A DNA stretch of 46,037 nucleotides from a bacterium (lineage in GTDB: Bacteria > Bacillota > Clostridia > Oscillospirales > Ruminococcaceae): assembly GCA_004561545.1 (NCBI GenBank), contig SFVK01000016.1, positions 1 through 46,037 of the forward strand, given 5' to 3'. This document shows positions 31,163 through 40,110 of the stretch, piece after piece (the first letter of the stretch is position 1; every line of letters begins with the position of its first letter). The notes beneath the pieces are model-generated. The model did no database searches. It had not been told where the DNA came from and worked only from the letters and a program-made list of their open reading frames with translations. Position numbers and translations under genes: made by a program.

Positions 31163-32602
31163 TCAGGCCAGAACGGAAATCTGGTCGGGGAGGGTGGCAC
31201 CGGTATGGCGCAGGCGGGTGCCGGAGGATTCCAGGGCGGCCGCTGCGGCGGCAAACCCGGCGGGAATCCTCTCGCCGGGGGCGATGAGGGGCACACCGGG
31301 CGGATAGGCCCAGAGATACTCGGCGGCAACGCGCCCGGCGGCCTGCGCCAGCGGCAGCGTCACGGCGGGGCGGCGCACCGCCTCGGCGATGGGACACGCG
31401 GCCGCTCCCGGTTCCGGCAGGGGCGGCGGCAGGGGCGCGGCGGGGGCGGCGGATGCGGCGTCCACGGCCAGCAGCGCCGCCGCCAGCCGGTCCAGCGCGT
31501 CCTCCGCGTCGCAGGGGCTGGTCATGGCCAGCACATTGGCCCCGCAGGCCATTTCCGTTTCAAAACCGTCCCGTCTCAGCCGGTCCGCCAGCGCGGCGCC
31601 GGTCCAGCCGGCCCCCGCGCCGCTGACCAGAAGCTTTCCCCCGTCGTGGCGGAAAATTCCCGGGTGGCTTTTCGCGGCGTCGGTCCCGTGGCAGAGCACC
31701 CGCAGCCGCCGCAGCGGCGCAACGGCGCGGTCAAACCGGTCCAGCCGCTCCCGCCAGGCGGCGAACCACTGCGTGCCATGGGCGGCCAGCAGGCCGGCGC
31801 AGCCGTCCAGGCTGGCCAGCAGCGGGTAGGAGGGGGAGCTGGTCTCGAACACATCCAGCTGCCGCTCCACGGCGGCGGCGGGAATTCTGCCGCCGTTTTG
31901 GTGGAGCAGCGCGGTCTGGGTCAGGCTGGGCAGCGTTTTGTGGGGGCTTTGGATCACCAGATCCGCCCCCGCCGCCACCGCCCCGCCCTGCCAGCCAAAG
32001 GGCTGTGCCAGCGGCAGGTAGTGGGCGCCGTGGGCCTCATCCACAATCAGCGGCACATCCCGGTCATGGCAGAGCGCCGCAAGGGCGGCCACATCGCTGA
32101 GCACCCCTTCATAGGTGGGACTGGTGAGCACCAGCGCGGCGGCGTCGGGGCAGCGGTCCAGCGCGGCGGCGGCCTGCGCCGGGGTGACGCTGCCATAGAC
32201 CCCGAACTCCGGGTCCACCGGCGGGGTCATCCACTCCACCACCAGGGCGTTGAGCTCGATGGCATGGTACACCGACTTATGGCAGTTGCGGGCGCAGACG
32301 ATGGGCCGCCCCGGCCGGGTCAGCGCGGCGGCCCGGATGGCGGCCAGAATGCCGCCGGTGGAACCGTTGACCAAAAACCAGCTGCGCTGCGCGCCCCACA
32401 GTGCGGCGGCGCGGTTCATGGCGTCGGCCAGAATGCCCTGCGCCTCATGCAGGTCGTCCACGCCGGGCACCTCGGTCATATCCCAGGCGGCGGGCAGCCC
32501 CGGCGCGGGGTTCACCCGGCGCTTATGCCCGGGCATATGCAGCGGATAGGGCGCGGCGGCGGCGTAGTCCTCCAGCTGGGTCTGCAAAAGATGGGTGTTC
32601 AT
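31163..32602 (-). CDS. Orn/Lys/Arg decarboxylase-family PLP enzyme
   Basis: A 479-residue fold-type I PLP enzyme of the short Orn/Lys/Arg decarboxylase group. Signatures are PLHMPGHKR near the start, LVNGSTGGILA, the PLP-binding VDEAHGAHY (Asp) and the Schiff-base lysine in IQSPHKTLPSLTQTA. The C-terminal domain has YPPGVPLIAPGERI. It decarboxylates basic amino acids to polyamine precursors; which one is uncertain. ATG at 32602 has ACGAGG upstream, ten bases after the prolyl-tRNA editing-like gene. It is the last gene of a seven-gene minus-strand operon. Confidence 0.9.
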   Translation of the reverse strand: MNTHLLQTQLEDYAAAAPYPLHMPGHKRRVNPAPGLPAAWDMTEVPGVDDLHEAQGILADAMNRAAALWGAQRSWFLVNGSTGGILAAIRAAALTRPGRPIVCARNCHKSVYHAIELNALVVEWMTPPVDPEFGVYGSVTPAQAAAALDRCPDAAALVLTSPTYEGVLSDVAALAALCHDRDVPLIVDEAHGAHYLPLAQPFGWQGGAVAAGADLVIQSPHKTLPSLTQTALLHQNGGRIPAAAVERQLDVFETSSPSYPLLASLDGCAGLLAAHGTQWFAAWRERLDRFDRAVAPLRRLRVLCHGTDAAKSHPGIFRHDGGKLLVSGAGAGWTGAALADRLRRDGFETEMACGANVLAMTSPCDAEDALDRLAAALLAVDAASAAPAAPLPPPLPEPGAAACPIAEAVRRPAVTLPLAQAAGRVAAEYLWAYPPGVPLIAPGERIPAGFAAAAAALESSGTRLRHTGATLPDQISVLA

Positions 32603-32612
32603 AAGCGCCTCG

Positions 32613-33152
32613 TTACAGGGTGACATAGGTGGGCGTATGATGCAGCGCGGGCAGAATGACGTCCACAAGGTCGCTCATCCGCAGCCGCAGGCTGGAGGTA
32701 TTCTCGCAGGGGTGGCAACCGAAATACGCCCGGCTGCGCACCTGCTCATCCATCAGCAGCCGCACCCGGTTTTCGGGGTCGTTCATCAGGGCCAGCACAC
32801 TGACGCTGCCGGGGTGAACGTCCAGCAGCTCCCCCATCTTTTCGGCGCTGCCAAAGCTCAGCCGCGCCACCCCCAGCTGATGGGAAAGATCCTTTGTCTT
32901 GAACACTTTATTTCCCGGGATCATCAGCAGGTAAAAGTCCGTCTGCTGCCGGTTGCAGAGGAACAGGTTTTTGCAGATCATGGCGTCCAGCACCCGGTCG
33001 ATCTCCTCACAGACGGCCATTGTCTCGGCCGGGTCGTGGTCCACCCGCTGATAGTCCACCCCCAGCCGGTCCAGAAAATCATAGCACCGCACTTCCCGCG
33101 CGGCCCGCTGTTCACACGCCGCCGGCGACGGGCGGCCATTGACCAATACCAT
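32613..33152 (-). CDS. YbaK/ProX-type aminoacyl-tRNA deacylase-like protein
   Basis: A 179-residue protein of the YbaK/PrdX prolyl-tRNA-synthetase-associated-domain family, which hydrolyses mischarged tRNA (often Ala-tRNAPro) in trans. It has the FLCNRQQTDFYLLMIPGN strand, then KTKDLSHQLGVARLSF and PGSVSVLALMND typical of this family. The ATG at 33152 is chosen because GAGGTGG lies five bases upstream; an upstream GTG at 33170 has no such site. The next gene follows ten bases downstream. Confidence 0.88.
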   Translation of the reverse strand: MVLVNGRPSPAACEQRAAREVRCYDFLDRLGVDYQRVDHDPAETMAVCEEIDRVLDAMICKNLFLCNRQQTDFYLLMIPGNKVFKTKDLSHQLGVARLSFGSAEKMGELLDVHPGSVSVLALMNDPENRVRLLMDEQVRSRAYFGCHPCENTSSLRLRMSDLVDVILPALHHTPTYVTL

Positions 33153-33209
33153 AACTTCCACCTCAAACACAAAAATATCATGAGCCGCTTTGCGGCGGCG
33201 GCAAAAATC

Positions 33210-36017
33210 TTACCGTTCCCGGACGGCGGCGGTGCTGCCGGCGCGGGATTTGGTCACAAGAATCTGGCGGGGAATGCGGTCCTGCAGCACTTCCACATGG
33301 CTGATGATGCCCACCAGCTTGTCGGCACCCGCCAGCTCGGTGAGGGTATCCACCGCCTTTTGCAGCGCCTCGGCGTCCAGCGTACCAAAGCCCTCATCCA
33401 CAAAGAGGGTGTCCACGCGGACGCCGCCGGCGCTCTCCTGAATGGTATCGCTGATGCCCAGCGCCAGGCTCAGCGCGGCGAGGAAGCTCTCCCCGCCCGA
33501 GAGCGACGCCACCGGCCTTGTCTTTCCGGTATAGGCGTCAAAGACGTCCAGTTCCAGCGCGGTCTTGCCGGCAATGTCGTCGCTCTGGCGGCGGCGCAAG
33601 GTATACTGGCCGTCCATCATGCGGGTGAACCGCCGGTTGGCGGCGGCCACCACCCCGTCAAAATAAAAGCCCTGTACATACTGTTCAAAAGGCAGCTTTT
33701 GTTTTTGGGCAAGATTGCCGTTGATGGTGCGGTTCAGGTTGTCCATCGTGGCGGCGTGCGCCCGGGCAGCCTCCGCCCCGGCCAGCGCCTGTTCCAGCGC
33801 CTTGCTGCCCTTCCGGTTGGCCTCCAGCCGCCGGGCGGTCTGTTCCCGGGTCTGGCGCAGCGCGGCGCGGCGGGTTTCCAGCTCCCGCAGCCGGGCCTGT
33901 TCCGCCGCCGGGTCGGGGCGGCGGGGATCGTCCCCCGCCTGCCCGGCCAGCGTGGCGGCCCGCTCCCGGGCGGCGGCCAGCGCACGCTCAAAGCTGCGGC
34001 GCTCCCCGGCCGCCCCGTCCAGTGCGCCGGCAAGGGCCTGCCTGCGGGTTTCCAGCTCGGTGCGGGCGGCGGTCATGGCCTCGGCGGTGGGCCAGGGCAG
34101 CGATTTTTGCAGTTCCGCCAGCGCGGCGTCGGCGGAGCTTTTGTCGGCAACCGCCTGCTCCCGCGCGGCGCGGGCGGCTTCCACAGCGGCGTCCTTCTGC
34201 GGCCGGGCGGCGGTCAACTGCGCCCGGCGGGCGGTCAGGGCGTCCAGCTCCTGCTTGCGGCGGCGGGCCTGCGCCAGCCGGGCGTTGACGGCGTCCAACC
34301 CCTGATCCAGGCTTTGCCGCTGCTCCTCCAGCACGCGGCGCAGCGCGGCGGGGTCCAGCGTTTCCGCCCCGGGTCCGTCATACTGGCGGCCCCGCCGGGC
34401 AAGGAAGGCCCCGGCGCGGCGGTACACGTCGGCCCGCTTTTGCTCCCACCGGGTTTTGGCCGCGCCCGCCGCGGCGGCGGCGTTGGCGGCGGCAGCACTG
34501 GCGGCATCGGCGCGGCGGCGGGCCTGCTCACAGGCGGCCTCGGTCACATGGCCGGGCGCGCGGGGCGCGGGGGCCGGGTGATGCACCGCGCCGCACACCG
34601 GGCAGGGCTGTCCTTCGGTCAGGTCCCGGGCCAGCAGCCCCGCCCGGGCGGCGTTGAGGGCCTTTTGCAGCTCCTGCGCCCTGCGCTGATCCGCGCCGGC
34701 CTGCTCCTGCCTGCCCCGGTAGTCCCCGGCGGCCTGCTGCCAGGCGTCATAAAAGCCGGTCATCTCATCCAGCCCGGCCACCAGCGCGTCGCAGTCCTCC
34801 CGCAGGCGCCCGGCCTTCTCGGCCAGGCTTTCCTCCCGGGCGATGTCCGCTTCCGGCGCGCCGCACGCCGCCAGCCGGGTGTCCAGATCCGCCAAACGCC
34901 CGGTCAGGGCTTCGGCGTCCCTGCGGGCACCGGCCAGCGCCCGCTCGGCGGCTTCGGCGGCGCGGCCGGTCTGCTCCGCGCGGCGGCGGGCCTGTGCCAG
35001 CTCGGCGTAGCGGGGGGCCAGCTCCTCAATGCGGTGCAGCTTTGCGGCCAGCGTTTCCAGCTCGGGGCGGCGGGCCTCGGTCTGCTGCCAGCGGGCCTCC
35101 CGGGCGGGGCGGTCCGCCTCCAGCGCGGCGGCGCTGCGCCGGGCATCGTCCAGCGCATCCAGCAGCCTGGCCCGGTCAAGGGCGGCCTGCGCGGCGACGG
35201 ACTGGGCGTTGACGGCGGCATCCAGCTCCTTCAGCCGTTGGTCGCACCGGTCCAGCGTTTCGGCGTCGGCGGCGATCAGCTCCTCGGCCAGCGGCAGCGC
35301 ACCGGCGGCGCGGTAGGCATCCCCATCGGTCTGCAGCCGGGCCAGTTCCTCCGATCCGGTATGGCCGGGCGCCGGCACCAGGGCGCGCAGGCGGAGCTGC
35401 ACCTCCAGGTTGGCCTGCGCGGCGGCGCTGGCGGCGGCGGTGGCCGCGCTGCGGGCCGCCGCGCCCAACCGCTGGTAGGCGCCGGTATCAAAGACGCGGC
35501 GCAGAATCTCCGACCGCTCGGCGCTGGGGGCGTTGAGCAGCCGGGTGAAATCGTTCTGGGCGATCATGGAAATCTGGGCGAACTGACGCGCATCAATGCC
35601 CAGCAGCGCCGTGATGGCGGCGGTGACGGCCTTATTGCCCTCCACCGGCGGTTCCGGCTCCCGTTCCAGCACAGCGGACGCCGGTTCGGTGGTGGTGCCC
35701 CCGCCCCGGCGCTTGGGTCGGGTCTGTTCCGGGGCGCGGGTCACCCGATACCGGCGGTCCCGGTGGCTGAATTCCAGCGTCACAAAAGTTCTTGTGCCCG
35801 GCGCGGCAAAATCGCTGCGGAGCATCTCGGGGGCGCGGTAGGCGCCGGTGGCCTCGCCGTACAGGGCAAAGGTGATGGCGTCAAACAGGGCGGTCTTGCC
35901 CGCGCCGGTGTCCCCGCTGATGAGGAACAGCCCGCTGGAGCCGAACCCGGTCAGATCCAGCGCACACTGCCCCGCATAAGGCCCGAAGGCCGAGACGGTC
36001 AGTTGAAGGGGTTTCAC
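33210..36017 (-). CDS. sbcC: SbcC exonuclease subunit (SMC-like ATPase)
   Basis: A 935-residue Rad50-like ATPase partnering SbcD to cleave hairpins and protein-blocked DNA ends. The N-terminal Walker A is SGDTGAGKTALFDAI, and the Q-loop region MIAQNDFTRLL is clear. Long Ala/Arg/Glu-rich coiled coils flank the zinc hook CPVC in EGQPCPVCGAVHHP (midway). The C-terminal signature LSGGESFLAALSLALG and Walker B LFVDEGFGTLD complete the ATPase. GTG start; the start overlaps the sbcD stop by four bases. Length is somewhat short but in family range. Confidence 0.96.
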   Translation of the reverse strand: MKPLQLTVSAFGPYAGQCALDLTGFGSSGLFLISGDTGAGKTALFDAITFALYGEATGAYRAPEMLRSDFAAPGTRTFVTLEFSHRDRRYRVTRAPEQTRPKRRGGGTTTEPASAVLEREPEPPVEGNKAVTAAITALLGIDARQFAQISMIAQNDFTRLLNAPSAERSEILRRVFDTGAYQRLGAAARSAATAAASAAAQANLEVQLRLRALVPAPGHTGSEELARLQTDGDAYRAAGALPLAEELIAADAETLDRCDQRLKELDAAVNAQSVAAQAALDRARLLDALDDARRSAAALEADRPAREARWQQTEARRPELETLAAKLHRIEELAPRYAELAQARRRAEQTGRAAEAAERALAGARRDAEALTGRLADLDTRLAACGAPEADIAREESLAEKAGRLREDCDALVAGLDEMTGFYDAWQQAAGDYRGRQEQAGADQRRAQELQKALNAARAGLLARDLTEGQPCPVCGAVHHPAPAPRAPGHVTEAACEQARRRADAASAAAANAAAAAGAAKTRWEQKRADVYRRAGAFLARRGRQYDGPGAETLDPAALRRVLEEQRQSLDQGLDAVNARLAQARRRKQELDALTARRAQLTAARPQKDAAVEAARAAREQAVADKSSADAALAELQKSLPWPTAEAMTAARTELETRRQALAGALDGAAGERRSFERALAAARERAATLAGQAGDDPRRPDPAAEQARLRELETRRAALRQTREQTARRLEANRKGSKALEQALAGAEAARAHAATMDNLNRTINGNLAQKQKLPFEQYVQGFYFDGVVAAANRRFTRMMDGQYTLRRRQSDDIAGKTALELDVFDAYTGKTRPVASLSGGESFLAALSLALGISDTIQESAGGVRVDTLFVDEGFGTLDAEALQKAVDTLTELAGADKLVGIISHVEVLQDRIPRQILVTKSRAGSTAAVRER

Positions 36018-37144
36018 AGTTCCGCCTCCTCCCGCAGGGCGGCCAGCGCGGCGGCTTCGGCCTCCGTCATGGGGCGGCCCTGCATTTTTTCAAAGAAACG
36101 TCCGAACAGCTCCTCAAAGCTCATGCCCCGCAGATTGACCGGCTGGGGGGCGTCGGGCGCGGCGGACCCGGCGGGCGCGTAATTGAGCTTCATGGTATTG
36201 GGATAGACAGCCCGCAGCGCGGCCATGGCGTCGGGCCGGGGCACCGGGTCGGTGAGGGTGGCCCAGATGTAATCGTCGGGGTGGTCGGCGGCGGCAACCA
36301 GCTCGCTGAGGGGGCCGGTCAGGTGGCGCATGGCCCGCCGGGGATGGAGCGGCACCAGCTCCGGCTCCGCCCCGCAGGCGGAAAGGTGGACCAGCACGGC
36401 GCTCTTTTCCGCCCCGCACTCGTCCAGAGAGTAGCACAGCGGGCTTCCGGCGTAGCGCACGGTATCCCGCCCCACCCGCTGGGGGCGGTGGATATGGCCC
36501 AGCGCGGCATAGCAGCAGCCGTCAAAGCGGGCGGCGTCGGCCCCCTGCACGGTGCCCACGTTCACGTCGGCGGCGCAGCTCTCGCTGCCCGCGCAGCCCG
36601 GCAGCGCCCCGCCGGCCACCACCATCTGGTGGGCCACCACCACCCGGCGCACCCCCGGCCGGGGCGCGGGGCCAAGGGCGGCGGCCAGGGCGGTATCCTC
36701 ATCGGTGATTTTGGCGTCCGGCAGAAGATGGCGCACCGCAGCGGGGCGGACAAAGGGCAGCAGGTCAAATTCCACCGGGCCGTAGCCGTCCTCCAGCGTC
36801 ACCCGCCGGGGCGCGCCGGTGAACTGCCCGGCCAGGAACACCCGCTGCTCCTGCAGCAGCCCGGCGGCGTAATCCAGCCGCTCGGCGCTGTCATGGTTGC
36901 CGGCGACGGCCAGCACCGCGACGCCCCGCCGGCTCAGCTCGGTCAAAAACCAGTCCAGCAGCGTCACCGCCCCGGCGGGGGGCAGGGCGGTGTCATAGAT
37001 ATCCCCCGCCAGCACCACGGCGTCCACGCCCCGGGCGGCGCACAGGTCCACCGCCTGTTCCAGAATATGGCGCTGGTCCTCCAGCAAATCAAACCCGGCA
37101 AGCCGCCTGCCCAGATGCAGGTCGGCCAGATGCAGCAGTTTCAT
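36014..37144 (-). CDS. sbcD: SbcD nuclease subunit (Mre11-like phosphoesterase)
   Basis: A 376-residue calcineurin-like phosphoesterase. It starts MKLLHLADLHLGRRL, with metal motifs LADLHLG, LAGDIYD, VAGNHDSAERL, VVVAHQM and GHIHRPQ. With SbcC it forms the SbcCD double-strand nuclease. The stop overlaps the sbcC start by four bases, giving tight translational coupling. Ribosome-binding site GAGGGG. Confidence 0.96.
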   Translation of the reverse strand: MKLLHLADLHLGRRLAGFDLLEDQRHILEQAVDLCAARGVDAVVLAGDIYDTALPPAGAVTLLDWFLTELSRRGVAVLAVAGNHDSAERLDYAAGLLQEQRVFLAGQFTGAPRRVTLEDGYGPVEFDLLPFVRPAAVRHLLPDAKITDEDTALAAALGPAPRPGVRRVVVAHQMVVAGGALPGCAGSESCAADVNVGTVQGADAARFDGCCYAALGHIHRPQRVGRDTVRYAGSPLCYSLDECGAEKSAVLVHLSACGAEPELVPLHPRRAMRHLTGPLSELVAAADHPDDYIWATLTDPVPRPDAMAALRAVYPNTMKLNYAPAGSAAPDAPQPVNLRGMSFEELFGRFFEKMQGRPMTEAEAAALAALREEAEL

Positions 37145-37156
37145 GGCGGTTTCCCC

Positions 37157-37657
37157 TCAGCGCCACAGCTTTTCCCAGGTGGCCAGATCCAGCGTCACGC
37201 CGGGCAGAACCTCGGTGGGAACCACCTCGCTCTTGCGGAAGCGGCACTTTTTACAGAATTCCTCCGCCTTCAGGTCCTTGGCCCAGACCTTCAGATACAG
37301 GCGGCTGCGGCCGTCCCCCTCGGCCAGCTTTTGGGCATAGGACACCACGCTGCGGCCGATGCCCTGTCCCCGGGCCTTTTCCAGCAAAAACAGGCGGGAC
37401 AGGCAGACGGCCCCCGCCGGCGAGAGATCCAGCGCAAAGTAGCCCACTGCCTCACTGCCCAGATACACCAGAAAATAGTTGATGGCGCCGCTATGGATCT
37501 GCTCATCGGTGAGCAGGTCGCTCTGATAGGTTTGGGCCAGGGCGCGGGCCACCTTGGGGGTGAGCTTTGTGTAATGCTGCACAAAAATTTCCTCCGCCAA
37601 CTGGGCAATCTGCTCCACATAGCGGGTCTTGGTCACTTGCTTAAAAGTCGGTTTCAT
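37157..37657 (-). CDS. GNAT-family N-acetyltransferase
   Basis: A 166-residue acetyltransferase. The acetyl-CoA-binding motif A reads LFLLEKARGQGIGRSVVSYA, preceded by a beta-strand region VGYFALDL and followed by LYLKVWAKDLKAEEFCKKC. The substrate (amine, small molecule or protein N-terminus) cannot be predicted. AGGAGG precedes the ATG; it lies between sbcD and the NusG-II gene in the operon. Confidence 0.88.
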   Translation of the reverse strand: MKPTFKQVTKTRYVEQIAQLAEEIFVQHYTKLTPKVARALAQTYQSDLLTDEQIHSGAINYFLVYLGSEAVGYFALDLSPAGAVCLSRLFLLEKARGQGIGRSVVSYAQKLAEGDGRSRLYLKVWAKDLKAEEFCKKCRFRKSEVVPTEVLPGVTLDLATWEKLWR

Positions 37658-37672
37658 CGGGTCCTCCTGTCA

Positions 37673-38020
37673 TCATTCCACGGTCACGCTGGCTCTGGCG
37701 GGCAGGCAGGCGGCCCAGTCGCCCTCCTGGCTCAGCACGCCAAAGCTCTCACAGGTATGGTCGGGGCAGGGGCTGTCCACAAAGCGGATGCCGCCGTCCT
37801 CCACCACCAGGTGGATGGTATAGGTTCCGGTATCGATATCATAGCGCTCGTCCCGGTCAAGGGGGATGCGCATCTGAGCGCCGTCGTCGCCGTAGCTCAG
37901 CACCGCCGTGCGGCCCGCACCGGCGCCGGCGTTGCCAGTCAGCAGCCAGATCCCCAGCGCGGCGGCCAGGACGACCAGAACAAAAATGATGTTGGCAATT
38001 GTTTTTTTCTTCAATTTCAA
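37673..38020 (-). CDS. NusG domain II-containing membrane-anchored protein
   Basis: A 115-residue protein with a single N-terminal hydrophobic anchor (about residues 8-27) and a small extracytoplasmic domain of the NusG-II type, recognised by the conserved end segment IRFVDSPCPDHTCESFG with two cysteines. Similar proteins are widespread in Clostridia, often near redox or heptaprenyl-synthesis genes; the function is unknown. The TTG at 38020 has AAGGAG at good spacing and overlaps the rnz stop by three bases. Confidence 0.85.
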   Translation of the reverse strand: MKLKKKTIANIIFVLVVLAAALGIWLLTGNAGAGAGRTAVLSYGDDGAQMRIPLDRDERYDIDTGTYTIHLVVEDGGIRFVDSPCPDHTCESFGVLSQEGDWAACLPARASVTVE

Positions 38021-38931
38021 TGGAAGGCTCCTTCCTCAACATCAAAGTGCATCGTCAGCGTCATGCCGTCCTGCCCCGCCTGTGCGGCGGGGAACCGTTC
38101 CCGCGCGGCGGCCAGGCCGGGGGAGAGGTCGGTGACGGCGGCGCTGTAATGGGTCAGCCAGAGGCGGCGCGCCCCCGACTCTGCGGCCAAAGCGCCGGTC
38201 TCCCGGCAGGTGGAGTGGCCATAGAGCTTTGCCTTGGGCAGGTCATCGTCGCCGGCGTAGGTGGAATCCATCAGCAGCAGATCGGCGTCCTGTGCGGCCC
38301 GGCGCAGCGCGGTGCAGGGGCGGGTATCGGTGGCATAGACCACCTTCAGTCCCCGGCGCGGGGGACCGAGCACCTGCTCGGGGAAAAATCCCCCCACCGG
38401 CGTACCGCTTTGCAGCACCGACCAGTACCGCAGCGGGATTCCGGCGGCCCGGGCGCGGGCGGGGTCAAACCTTCCCGCCCGGGGCAGCGTCAGGGCGTAG
38501 CCGCAGCAGGGGACCCGGTGCTTGAGCGGAAAGGCTTCCACCGGTCCTGTGGGGACCTCAAAAACGCCCCGGCAGTCCTCCAGCTCTTTCAGGCGCAGCT
38601 CAAAGGGCAGCGGACCCGCCACCGCGTACAGCGCACGCACCAGATGGGTCAGACCCGGCGGCCCGGCCATGACCAGCGGCGCGGTGCGGCCCTGGGCGGC
38701 CATCGTCTGCCACAGGCCGGGCAGGCCGAACACATGGTCCCCATGGTAGTGGGTGAGCAGAATGGCGTCCATTTTAAAGGGGCTGACGCCCCAGCGCCGC
38801 GCGGCAGTCTGGATGCCCTCGCCGCAGTCCAGCAGCGTAGTGGAGCCGCCCACCGTGACGCAGGCGGCGGCCAGCGCGCGGTCCGGCAGCGGCTGGGTGC
38901 CGCCGGTACCCAGAAGCGTTACAGTCATCAT
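38017..38931 (-). CDS. rnz: Ribonuclease Z (metallo-beta-lactamase fold)
   Basis: A 304-residue RNase Z-like enzyme that removes 3' trailers from tRNA precursors. The zinc motif THYHGDHVFG (HxHxDH) is intact, with the downstream His in FPLKHRVPC, Asp in YATDTRP and a final His in LTHYSA. Length fits the short bacterial form. It leads the seven-gene operon that includes sbcDC. ATG at 38931 has GGGGAG upstream. Confidence 0.9.
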   Translation of the reverse strand: MMTVTLLGTGGTQPLPDRALAAACVTVGGSTTLLDCGEGIQTAARRWGVSPFKMDAILLTHYHGDHVFGLPGLWQTMAAQGRTAPLVMAGPPGLTHLVRALYAVAGPLPFELRLKELEDCRGVFEVPTGPVEAFPLKHRVPCCGYALTLPRAGRFDPARARAAGIPLRYWSVLQSGTPVGGFFPEQVLGPPRRGLKVVYATDTRPCTALRRAAQDADLLLMDSTYAGDDDLPKAKLYGHSTCRETGALAAESGARRLWLTHYSAAVTDLSPGLAAARERFPAAQAGQDGMTLTMHFDVEEGAFH

Positions 38932-38980
38932 TGCGGTTCTCCCCTTTCTGCCGGGATGCGGGATTCATGATTCATACTGT

Positions 38981-38989
38981 ATTATAGCA
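38981..38989 (-). promoter_or_regulatory. Extended -10 promoter of the rnz-sbcDC operon
   Basis: Minus-strand TGCTATAAT (38981-38989), about 50 bases before the rnz start; no clear -35. Confidence 0.55.
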
Positions 38990-39095
38990 CAAGGATTTTT
39001 CCCTGAAAACCGCCAAATTTACGCAAAAGACTGTTGAAAAGTTCACGGGTGGTGCGTATGATAGAAGAAATGAGGGGGAAATGGCGTTTGCGGCG

Positions 39096-39320
39096 GGAAA
39101 ACGGCATCTGGGGCGGGGCGTTACTCTTTTGTGACCAAAAGAGGTTCCAGAAAAGTCTCGCTGTTTCGACGCAGCGAACCCCGACTCGGGGGACCCGTCC
39201 CCCGAGACCCCCAAAGAGGTTGAAAATTTGAGAATTCACCACCAAAACCACACCCGGACGGTTTTGGTGACGAATCCTCAAATTTTCCTTTCAATAAATG
39301 TCCGCCTTAGCGGACATTTC
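39096..39320. repeat. Dispersed structured repeat, family 2, copy 2
   Basis: A 225-base element with the same ordered blocks as 30828-31145: GGAAAACGGCATCTG; hairpin CTCTTTTG-TGAC-CAAAAGAG (39124-39143); CCAGAAAAGTC; a shorter, unrelated variable centre with hairpins TCGCTG/CAGCGA and CTCGGGGGAC/GTCCCCCGAG (39185-39206); CCCCCAAAGAGGTT; the long two-part hairpin (39222-39237 with 39272-39287, and 39240-39249 with 39260-39269); and AAATGTCCGC-CTTA-GCGGACATTT (39296-39319). It fills most of the gap between divergent rnz and the glutamine-hydrolase-like gene. Confidence 0.9.
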
Positions 39321-39380
39321 GGGCCGTAAGACAAACGGCCGGTGGAGAGGTTTTCATTCTTATTGTCAGGGGTGTTTGTT

Positions 39381-40094
39381 ATGATCAAAAAGTCTGTCAC
39401 CATTGGTTTGATGAGCAACGGCGACTGCCTGCCGGTGCTGTTGACAAGCAACCGGTACACGGCGGCGCTGCGGCGGGCGGGGGCGCGGGTGGTGCCGCTG
39501 CCCTGGCGGGCCGACATGGCCGGCGTATGGGCCGCCCGCTTTGACGGGTTTCTGCTGCCCGGCGGCGGCGATGCCGACCCAAAATATTTCGGCCAGACGC
39601 CCATTCCCGGCGCGCGCAAGCCCAACCCCGTGCGGGATGAGGCGGAGCTCTCCCTCATTTACGCCGCGCGGGCGGCGGGCAAGCCCCTGCTGGGCATCTG
39701 CCGGGGCGCCCAGATGCTCAACATTGCTCTGGGCGGCGGTCTGGTGCAGGACATCCCCTCCTTACGCCCCGAGGGCATCCCCGAACACCACTCCGACCCG
39801 GAACACCGGTTCCGCCCCGACCATCCCGCCATCATTTTGCCGGGCACCACCCTGCACCGCATTCTTGGGGTGGACCGCCTGCTCACCAACAGCTGCCACC
39901 ATCAGGCCTGCGACAATCCCGCCCCCGGGCTGCGGGTGAGCGCCCTCAGCCCCGCCGGGCTGGTGGAGGCCGTGGAATCTTTGGACGGGCCCTTCCTTCT
40001 GGGCATCCAGTGGCACCCCGAGGCCACCGCCGCCAGCGATCCCCTCCAGCAGGCCATCTTTGACGCTTTTGTTGCCGCCGCGCGCTGCGGTTGA
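39381..40094 (+). CDS. Gamma-glutamyl-gamma-aminobutyrate hydrolase-like (peptidase C26)
   Basis: A 237-residue class-I glutamine-amidotransferase-like hydrolase of the PuuD group. The nucleophile is Cys107 in LGICRGAQMLN; the His-Glu pair is His212 and Glu214 in GIQWHPEA. The segments DGFLLPGGGDADP and NSCHHQA are family-typical. PuuD hydrolyses gamma-glutamyl-GABA in putrescine breakdown; no other puu gene is here, so the substrate is inferred. The ATG at 39381 has a weak CAGGGG site. The structured repeat ends 60 bases upstream, and the lipoprotein gene follows 16 bases downstream. Confidence 0.88.
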   Translation: MIKKSVTIGLMSNGDCLPVLLTSNRYTAALRRAGARVVPLPWRADMAGVWAARFDGFLLPGGGDADPKYFGQTPIPGARKPNPVRDEAELSLIYAARAAGKPLLGICRGAQMLNIALGGGLVQDIPSLRPEGIPEHHSDPEHRFRPDHPAIILPGTTLHRILGVDRLLTNSCHHQACDNPAPGLRVSALSPAGLVEAVESLDGPFLLGIQWHPEATAASDPLQQAIFDAFVAAARCG

Positions 40095-40110
40095 CACCGA
40101 GGAAACTTCC

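Noticed and set aside
32595..36182. 1195-codon open frame antisense to ybaK-like and sbcC genes
   Set aside because: Composition is repetitive Gly/Gln/Arg/Leu, no ribosome-binding site or promoter fits, and the opposite strand encodes a complete SbcC.
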